NCBI GenBank assembly: GCA_028707105.1
Contig: JAQTUY010000085.1
Span: forward strand, 1 to 6,892
DNA: 6,892 nt
Origin: Candidatus Omnitrophota bacterium
GTDB lineage: Bacteria > Omnitrophota > Koll11 > Gygaellales > JAQTUY01
Direction: 5' to 3'
Every line of letters begins with the position of its first letter. The stretch's first letter is position 1. A program made the translations under genes and the position numbers. The notes below the pieces were generated by a model. The model did no database searches, had not been told where the DNA came from, and saw only the letters and a list, made by a program, of their open reading frames with translations. Positions 1 to 4,555 of the stretch are shown here, in pieces.

Positions 1-287
1 GTTCGATCTTAATACCGGCCATGGTTTTCCTGTTCGGCCTGACCCAGCATCAGGCGCAGGGGACTTCGCTGGCGATCATGATCCCGCCCATCGGGCTTCT
101 GGCTGCTTTACGTTATTGGCAGGCAGGTAATGTTAAGTTAGGCATGGCCGGGTGGGTTTGTTTAGGATTCTTTATTGGCGGCCTGCTTGGCGCGCATCTG
201 GTACAGGGGGTTCCGGACTTGTATTTAAAGAGGTTTTTCGGAGTATTCCTGCTTGTTGTTTCACTGAGGATGATCCTGACAAAATAA
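1..287 (+). CDS. TauE/SafE (TSUP/DUF81) family membrane permease, C-terminal part (5' end outside window)
   Basis: This is the C-terminal part of an integral membrane protein of the TauE/SafE family. Members of that family export sulfite or organosulfonates, or move other small anions. The frame is open to the left edge (first full codon at 3), and the residues before the ATG at 21 (SILIPA) continue the family pattern. That ATG is therefore internal and the gene is cut by the window. The family hallmark is GLTQHQAQGTSLA at codons about 45-83, which resembles the GxxxHxAxGTSL motif after the first helix of each TSUP repeat. Three hydrophobic segments follow, roughly residues 20-34, 40-62 and 70-86 counted from the ATG at 21. 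The protein ends soon after LKRFFGVFLL, as single-repeat (about 120 aa) family members do, so probably only some 30 N-terminal residues are missing. The substrate cannot be told. Its stop lies 1 nt before the pyrD start. Confidence 0.8.
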   Translation, partial: SILIPAMVFLFGLTQHQAQGTSLAIMIPPIGLLAALRYWQAGNVKLGMAGWVCLGFFIGGLLGAHLVQGVPDLYLKRFFGVFLLVVSLRMILTK

Positions 288-288
288 T

Positions 289-1224
289 ATGATGCCAGAC
301 CTTTCGGTAAATATCGGTAAGCTGAAGCTCAAGAATCCGGTCATGGTCGCCTCCGGCACGTTCGGGTATGCCGAGGAGTTCCGGGATTTCATTGATCTAG
401 AAAAGCTGGGCGCGATCGTTACCAAGACTATCACCCTAAGGGCGCGTCAGGGTAATCCTATGCCCCGCACCTGCGAGACGCCGCAGGGCCTTATCAATTC
501 CATCGGGCTTGAGAATCCGGGAATTGAATCCTTTATTCGCGACAAGCTTCCCTTTTTAAAAAAACTTAAAGTCCCGGTTATTGTCAGCGTAGCTTCCGAG
601 GGCGGTTTTGGCGAATTCTTTACCCTGGTCAGGCGCCTGGGCCGGATCGAAGAGGTGGCGGCCATTGAATTGAATATATCTTGCCCTAATATCAGGGGCA
701 GCAAACAAAGAGCCTTAAGCGAAAAATTGATCTCCCAGGACGCGGATATGACGCATGATCTGGTAAGAGCGGTGCGCAGGGTCACCAGAAAGACCCTGAT
801 CACCAAATTATCTCCTAATGTCAGTTCTATAAGCGATATTGCCCGGGCAGCGGAAAAGGGAGGCAGCGACGCGCTTTCTCTGATCAATACCTTAAGCGCC
901 ATGAGTATCGATCTGGACAGTAGGAGGCCCAGGATAGCCGCGGTTACCGGGGGTTTAAGCGGCCCGGCCATCAGGCCGGTCGCGGTCAGGATGGTATGGG
1001 AGGTTTCTCAAAAGGTGAAGATCCCGATCATCGGCATGGGAGGCATCGTAGATACTGCCAGCGCCCTGGAATTTATTATCGCGGGAGCGGCGGCTGTGGC
1101 TGTCGGCACTGCTAATTTTACCGATCCCGGCGTGACCGTGGAAATAATTGACGGCATAAATAAATATATGGTTAAGAATAAGATCCGCGGTCTGCGAGGT
1201 CTTAAAGGCAGCGTGAGGATATGA
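289..1224 (+). CDS. pyrD: Dihydroorotate dehydrogenase, class 1 (1B-like) catalytic subunit
   Basis: This FMN enzyme oxidises dihydroorotate to orotate in UMP synthesis. At 311 aa it has the family's usual length. Visible motifs are the N-terminal KNPVMVASGTFGY (15-27), the substrate-loop NSIGLENPG (70-78), NISCPN (129-134) with catalytic Cys132, FMN-binding Lys173 in TKLSPN, INTLSAM (199-205), GGLSGPAIRP (221-230), GMGGI (249-253) and AVGTANF (271-277). A catalytic Cys rather than Ser marks class 1, cytosolic rather than the membrane class 2. The overall look is 1B, which normally works with the Fe-S/FAD subunit PyrK and NAD+; no pyrK is in the window. The loop after Cys132 lacks the common GGxxFG pattern and looks about six residues longer. 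Two adjacent ATGs (289, 292) could start it. No good Shine-Dalgarno lies at normal distance (GAGGA is 18 nt away), so it is probably translated by coupling to the permease gene. The stop overlaps the pyrF start (ATGA). Confidence 0.95.
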   Translation: MMPDLSVNIGKLKLKNPVMVASGTFGYAEEFRDFIDLEKLGAIVTKTITLRARQGNPMPRTCETPQGLINSIGLENPGIESFIRDKLPFLKKLKVPVIVSVASEGGFGEFFTLVRRLGRIEEVAAIELNISCPNIRGSKQRALSEKLISQDADMTHDLVRAVRRVTRKTLITKLSPNVSSISDIARAAEKGGSDALSLINTLSAMSIDLDSRRPRIAAVTGGLSGPAIRPVAVRMVWEVSQKVKIPIIGMGGIVDTASALEFIIAGAAAVAVGTANFTDPGVTVEIIDGINKYMVKNKIRGLRGLKGSVRI

Positions 1225-1904
1225 AACATTCCACGAAGTTAATAACCGCCCTGGACGTTGACAGCTTTGAAAAGAGCAGGAAGCTGGTAGACTTGTTATT
1301 TCCAGAGGTGAAAATATTCAAGGTCGGTTTGCAATTATACCTTGCCTGCGGCGATAAGATCATCCGGTATATCAACAAAAAAGGCGGGAAGGTATTCCTG
1401 GACCTTAAATTCCATGATATTCCCAACACGGTAGGCCGGGCATCGGCAGAAATAGTCAAGCTGGGGGTTTTAATGTTTAATGTGCACGCTCAGGGCGGCA
1501 AGGATATGATGCGGCAGGCCAGGATCGACGCCGATAAAGAAGCGAAACGCCTCCGTAAAAAAAGGCCGGTTATCCTTGGCGTTACCGTTCTTACCAGCCA
1601 GCAGGATACTTCGACCACGGTCAGGGTGATGGAGCTGGCGCGCGAAGCCAGGGAGGCGGGGTTGGATGGAGTGGTTTGTTCCGCTAATGAGGCTGTTGTG
1701 ATACGCAGAGGTTTCGGAAGAGAGTTCATTATTGTGACTCCGGGGATACGCCCCGCGGGCGCTCAGGTAAACGACCAGAAAAGGATCTCGACCCCGGCTC
1801 AAGCGAAGAGCTGCGGAGTGGATTATATCGTGGTCGGCCGGCCTATTATCGAGGCGGATAAGCCCTTAAAAGCCGCTCAAGGGATATTGGCAGATGTTCG
1901 TTAG
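1221..1904 (+). CDS. pyrF: Orotidine 5'-phosphate decarboxylase
   Basis: This enzyme converts OMP to UMP, the last step of de novo pyrimidine synthesis, in the cytoplasm. The 227-aa protein is a typical short bacterial (PyrF subgroup 1) TIM barrel. It shows ITALDV with substrate-binding Asp12, KVG with Lys34, and the catalytic DxKxxDIPNT motif at 61-70 (Asp61, Lys63, Asp66). It also has FNVHAQGG in strand 4, VTPGIRP followed by QKRISTP near the phosphate site, and VVGRPI (204-209) with the phosphate-binding Arg207. All key residues are present, so it should be active. Its ATG overlaps the pyrD TGA by 4 nt, with GAGG just upstream inside pyrD, which points to translational coupling. Its 3' end overlaps aroA by 11 nt. 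Placing pyrF directly after pyrD is common in bacteria; pyrE is not in the window. Confidence 0.97.
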   Translation: MKHSTKLITALDVDSFEKSRKLVDLLFPEVKIFKVGLQLYLACGDKIIRYINKKGGKVFLDLKFHDIPNTVGRASAEIVKLGVLMFNVHAQGGKDMMRQARIDADKEAKRLRKKRPVILGVTVLTSQQDTSTTVRVMELAREAREAGLDGVVCSANEAVVIRRGFGREFIIVTPGIRPAGAQVNDQKRISTPAQAKSCGVDYIVVGRPIIEADKPLKAAQGILADVR

Positions 1905-3171
1905 AAAGACGCCGTTACTTAAAGGGGTGTTGAAAGCCCCGCCTTCCAAATCTTATTCCCATCGGGCAATTATCATTGCCGCCCTGGATAGCGATTCCCG
2001 TATTATTAATCCCTTGTTTTGCGATGATACCATCGCAACTATCGGCCTGATGCGGAAGCTGGGCGCGGTCATTACCAGGTCCAGGCGCAATAATGTCCCC
2101 TGCCTTAATGTCCGTGGTTTTAACGGTATGCCCCGCTTACGAGGTAAAGAATTTAATGCCGGCGAGTCCGGAACGCTCCTCAGGATCGTTTTGCCTCTTA
2201 TAGCGCTGGCAAAAGGAAAACACACGGTAAGCGGCCAAGGCACTCTGCGCCAGCGGCCGAACGCGGCGATAGTCGAGGCTCTGAGGAGCTGGGGCCTGAA
2301 TATTCATGGCAGGGGCAGAGAGCATAAGCTGCCTATTATCGTAGATTCTGACGGGTATATCCGCGGCGGCGAAATAGCGGTAAGCGGCAGGATCAGTTCG
2401 CAGACCATTTCTTCGCTGCTTATCGCTTCTTCATTAGCGCATGAGGAAACAACCGTTATTATCAGGGATAAACTGGTATCCCGGCCCTATGTGGATATTA
2501 CTATCGATGCTTTGAGGTGGGCGGGTATCGGGATCAAAAATAAAAATTACAGGGTTTTTAAGATCAACCCCCGGCCGTCCTTAAAGGCTAAGGGTGATTT
2601 CCTGGTGCACGGCGATTATTCTTCCGCCGCTTTCCTGCTTGCCGCCGCCTGCCTGGTTCCTTCGGATGTGACATTGACCGATCTTGTTGAAGATAAACAG
2701 GGAGATCAGGCGATCATCGGTATATTAGAGAGGATGGGGGCGGTGATCAAAAGGAAGGGAAATAGTTTAAAGGTGCGCGGGCCGTTTGAATTAAAGGGGA
2801 TCAATATTGATTGTTCCGATACGCCGGACCTGGTGCCGATCCTGGCGGTTCTGGGTTGCTTTGCCAAAGGCGCCAGCCGTCTTTATAATATCGAGCACCT
2901 GATCTACAAGGAGAGCAACCGTATCGCCATGCCGGCGTTGGAATTGTCAAAGCTGGGAGCGCATATTCATTTTACCAGGAAGGAATTATTAGTTAAGCGA
3001 TCGATCTTGCAGGGCGGAGTTGTCTCTCCTCATAATGACCATCGTCTGGCTATGGCTTTGGCTGTGGCGGCCCTTAAAGCCGGAGGGGTCACCATCCAGG
3101 ATACACGCTGCGTTTCTAAATCCTACCCGATGTTCTTCCAGGATATGAGAAAACTCGGGGCAAACTTATAG
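1894..3171 (+). CDS. aroA: 3-phosphoshikimate 1-carboxyvinyltransferase (EPSP synthase)
   Basis: EPSP synthase joins PEP to shikimate 3-phosphate in the shikimate pathway to chorismate, in the cytoplasm. At 425 aa it is full length. Motifs run in order: PPSKSYSHRA (16-25, Lys19 and Arg24 bind substrate), NAGESGTLLR (88-97, the PEP loop with Gly93), RQRP (119-122), SSQ (168-170), SRPYVDIT, GDYSSAAFLLA, DTPD (309-312, Asp312 matching E. coli Asp313), KESNR (339-343, Glu340 matching E. coli Glu341), NDHRLAMALAV from 381, and SKSYP (408-412). The PEP loop reads GESGTLLR, unlike the E. coli-type NAGTAMRP, so it departs from the classic glyphosate-sensitive loop; actual sensitivity cannot be read from sequence. 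The start overlaps pyrF by 11 nt, with AAGGGA about 10 nt upstream. No other shikimate gene is adjacent, so its joining to pyrimidine genes is unusual. Confidence 0.96.
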   Translation: MFVRKTPLLKGVLKAPPSKSYSHRAIIIAALDSDSRIINPLFCDDTIATIGLMRKLGAVITRSRRNNVPCLNVRGFNGMPRLRGKEFNAGESGTLLRIVLPLIALAKGKHTVSGQGTLRQRPNAAIVEALRSWGLNIHGRGREHKLPIIVDSDGYIRGGEIAVSGRISSQTISSLLIASSLAHEETTVIIRDKLVSRPYVDITIDALRWAGIGIKNKNYRVFKINPRPSLKAKGDFLVHGDYSSAAFLLAAACLVPSDVTLTDLVEDKQGDQAIIGILERMGAVIKRKGNSLKVRGPFELKGINIDCSDTPDLVPILAVLGCFAKGASRLYNIEHLIYKESNRIAMPALELSKLGAHIHFTRKELLVKRSILQGGVVSPHNDHRLAMALAVAALKAGGVTIQDTRCVSKSYPMFFQDMRKLGANL

Positions 3172-3201
3172 CCCATACATTGCCAATCTCCTGATGACAA
3201 C

Positions 3202-3226
3202 AAGACGGCAGCGGATATCCGTTTTT
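3202..3226 (+). terminator. Possible weak intrinsic terminator between convergent aroA and csp
   Basis: AAGACGG (3202-3208) can pair with CCGTTTT (3219-3225), with one G-U pair and a 10-nt loop, and the T-run 3222-3226 overlaps the right arm. Read from the other strand the same arms are preceded by A's and followed by TCTTGTTGT. A weak bidirectional terminator serving both aroA (+) and csp (-) is therefore plausible. A perfect 10-bp palindrome (cggatatccg, 3212-3221) sits inside and offers an alternative, tighter pairing. The stem is short and the call is tentative. Confidence 0.3.
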
Positions 3227-3271
3227 AAGTTCTATTTAAGAGATTAAACAACGAAGCCAAGAATAGAACTT
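3227..3271. repeat. 10-bp perfect inverted repeat downstream of csp
   Basis: AAGTTCTATT (3227-3236) and AATAGAACTT (3262-3271) are exact reverse complements separated by 25 nt. The position is just after the csp stop on the - strand and about 55 nt after aroA on the + strand. No T-run follows either arm on either strand, so it does not look like a standard intrinsic terminator. It could be an mRNA 3'-end stabilising hairpin or a protein site. Confidence 0.5.
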
Positions 3272-3290
3272 CTTATGTTGCGGATAAAAG

Positions 3291-3491
3291 TTATGCCAAC
3301 TTACGCACGTTGGAAGCTTGTTCGCCTTTGGGGCCTGTCACGACGTCAAATTCCACTTCTTGGTCCTGATTCAAGCTCCTGTAGCCTTCACCCTGAATAG
3401 CGGTATGGTGCACGAACACATCCTTACCTTCTTCAGTGGTAACGAAACCGTAACCTTTCTGATTGCTGAACCACTTCACTTTACCTTTCAT
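3291..3491 (-). CDS. csp: Cold-shock domain protein (CspA family)
   Basis: This is a small single-stranded nucleic-acid binding protein with one OB-fold cold-shock domain. Such proteins act as RNA chaperones that melt mRNA structure or as transcription antiterminators. From the ATG at 3491 it is 66 aa: MKGKVKWFSNQKGYGFV then RNP1 (KGYGFV, 12-17), RNP2 (VFVHH, 25-29), an aromatic Trp7/Phe8 face and the usual C-terminal EFDVVTGPKGEQASNV. The frame also opens at a GTG (3506), adding five residues. I prefer the ATG because an AAGG lies 5 nt upstream and GGGGGTGA slightly farther, whereas the G-rich sequence abuts the GTG with no spacing, and family members begin at MKGKVKWF. It has its own promoter and a leader of about 70 nt. 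It is convergent with aroA and divergent from the SpeD-like gene. Confidence 0.95.
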   Translation of the reverse strand: MKGKVKWFSNQKGYGFVTTEEGKDVFVHHTAIQGEGYRSLNQDQEVEFDVVTGPKGEQASNVRKLA

Positions 3492-3570
3492 TGCAGCCTT
3501 AGTCACCCCCTCTCATAAGAACTTTATAGCGCTCCTTTTCTGCCACAACCATATTACACAATGTTCTTAC

Positions 3571-3599
3571 TATATAGCGTATTTTAGCCGGTTTGTCAA
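3571..3599 (-). promoter_or_regulatory. Sigma-70-type promoter for csp
   Basis: On the - strand a perfect -35 TTGACA (3599-3594) is followed after 17 nt by TATATA (3576-3571); TATAGT two bases later is an alternative -10. Transcription would begin near 3564, giving a leader of about 73 nt before the csp ATG at 3491. A leader of this length is typical of cold-shock genes. The -35 is back to back with a TTGTCA (3593-3598) on the other strand. Confidence 0.8.
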
Positions 3600-3655
3600 C
3601 GATTTTTTAAAAGAGATTATAATGAAGATTTTTCTTGATTTTTCCATATTTGTTG

Positions 3656-3661
3656 TATAAT
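3656..3661 (+). promoter_or_regulatory. Candidate -10 element(s) for the SpeD-like gene
   Basis: TATAAT occurs three times in this AT-rich stretch (3618-3623, 3656-3661, 3666-3671). The copy at 3656 has TTGATT 15 nt upstream (3635-3640) and would start RNA at about 3668, leaving an almost leaderless message for the ATG at 3672. The copy at 3618 has TTGTCA (3593-3598) at a long 19-nt spacing and would give a leader of about 42 nt. Which one is used cannot be decided from sequence. Confidence 0.4.
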
Positions 3662-3671
3662 AACTTATAAT

Positions 3672-4100
3672 ATGAACGATCAAACAGCAACCATAACTAA
3701 GGCCGCGCCTAAGATCAAAAAACCTACGCCGTTTGGCTATGAACTTTTACTTGATCTTTACGGCTGCAAGAGCGGCGCGTGCGATGACCTGGCGCTTTGC
3801 TATAAATTCCTGGATGAGATCGTCCCATACCTTGGGATGGAAAAGCAGGCTCCGCCGGATATTTTTTATACGGACGGGGTGCGTTTTCCCGATAAGGCGG
3901 GGCTTTCAGGGTGGGCTCCGCTTGTTGAAAGTTCTATTGTCATTCATACCTTGACCCCTAAAGATTATATCTCTATCGATATATACTGCTGCAAGGAATT
4001 CGATATTGAGAAAGCCAAGACTTTTTGCCGCAGTTTCTTCTCTCCCAAGCGCCTGGACGCGCAGTTCATCCTTCGCGGCGTCGATTATTATAAGGAATAG
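3672..4100 (+). CDS. S-adenosylmethionine decarboxylase-like (SpeD-fold) pyruvoyl protein
   Basis: This resembles bacterial class 1B AdoMet decarboxylase. That proenzyme cuts itself before a Ser to form a pyruvoyl cofactor, then makes the aminopropyl donor for spermidine. The 142-aa protein has GYELLLDLYGC (22-32), like the family's strand 1. LSG (78-80) and VESSIVIHT (85-93) follow, then IDIYCC (102-107) and a C-terminal FILRG (132-136). Ser79, cleavage-site Glu86-Ser87, His92 and Cys107 fall at exactly the spacings (8, 5, 15) of Ser55, Ser63, His68 and Cys83 in the Thermotoga enzyme, so self-processing looks possible. Differences are ESS in place of ESH, HTLTP in place of the usual HTWPE, and an N-terminal extension of about 20 residues rich in Lys, Pro and Thr. 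No speE or other polyamine gene is adjacent, and no Shine-Dalgarno precedes the ATG. Relatives of this fold can use other amino acids, so the substrate is uncertain and I give no symbol. Confidence 0.75.
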   Translation: MNDQTATITKAAPKIKKPTPFGYELLLDLYGCKSGACDDLALCYKFLDEIVPYLGMEKQAPPDIFYTDGVRFPDKAGLSGWAPLVESSIVIHTLTPKDYISIDIYCCKEFDIEKAKTFCRSFFSPKRLDAQFILRGVDYYKE

Positions 4101-4163
4101 TTCCCCGCGCAAAGACCTTTAAGATCCGCGTTTATTATCCATCCGTATTTCCAATATTTCAAA

Positions 4164-4170
4164 AAGGAGG
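4164..4170 (+). promoter_or_regulatory. Strong Shine-Dalgarno for the response regulator
   Basis: AAGGAGG, the full anti-Shine-Dalgarno complement, lies 5 nt before the ATG at 4176. It fixes that start. It is also the strongest ribosome site in the window, in contrast to the weak sites of most neighbours. Confidence 0.85.
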
Positions 4171-4175
4171 CCTAG

Positions 4176-4541
4176 ATGCCCAAATTACTGGTTATTGAGG
4201 ACGAAACCGATATCTTGAAGGTCATGTATAAGGTACTAAAAAAGGACGGTTTTGACGTTGTGGTAGCGGTAGATGGATATCAGGGGGTGGATTTTGCCCA
4301 CAGGGAGAAGCCCGACTTGATCGTCCTGGACCTTATGCTGCCCGCGGGCGGGGGCCTTACTGTCCTTCAACATCTTAAAACGTCCACCAAGACTATGAAT
4401 ATACCTGTTGTTGTCTTAACAGGGATGCAGGATGAGGTGTATAAGAAAAAAGTCTTAGATAAGGGCGTTGAGGCTTATCTTGAAAAACCTTATGATTCCA
4501 AGGTGTTAATCAAGACCATCCACGATGTCCTGGAGAAATAG
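4176..4541 (+). CDS. Receiver-only (CheY-like) response regulator
   Basis: This cytoplasmic phospho-acceptor protein consists of a single REC domain. Its 121 aa cover the domain end to end with no DNA-binding or enzyme output. Key residues are the acidic pair Glu8/Asp9, phospho-acceptor Asp52 in LIVLDLMLP (48-56), switch Thr82 in VVLTG, Tyr101 and the conserved Lys104-Pro105. The GGG after LP (58-60) is common in receivers paired with membrane kinases. It begins 75 nt after the SpeD-like gene with a strong ribosome site, and 14 nt separate it from the kinase gene, so the two are almost certainly one operon and a cognate pair. Output must come through protein contacts or by passing phosphate on; the target is not in the window. 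I saw no convincing promoter in 4101-4175. Confidence 0.95.
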   Translation: MPKLLVIEDETDILKVMYKVLKKDGFDVVVAVDGYQGVDFAHREKPDLIVLDLMLPAGGGLTVLQHLKTSTKTMNIPVVVLTGMQDEVYKKKVLDKGVEAYLEKPYDSKVLIKTIHDVLEK

Positions 4542-4555
4542 CGCGGGCTAAAAAT

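Noticed and set aside
447..971. A 174-codon open frame on the - strand inside pyrD
   Set aside because: It lies wholly antisense to a well-supported pyrD. Its translation shows no recognisable domain and there is no ribosome site or promoter worth calling.
3504..3506. GTG at 3506 as the csp start
   Set aside because: The only G-rich ribosome site directly abuts it, and the added five residues are outside the usual family start. The ATG at 3491 fits better.
3318..3660. Two + strand frames overlapping csp and its leader
   Set aside because: They run opposite to a clear cold-shock gene and its promoter and encode no recognisable motif.
4101..4175. A promoter or terminator between the SpeD-like gene and the response regulator
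   Set aside because: TATTAT at 4133-4138 has no credible -35 at proper distance, and I found no GC-rich stem followed by T's. Cotranscription from upstream remains possible.
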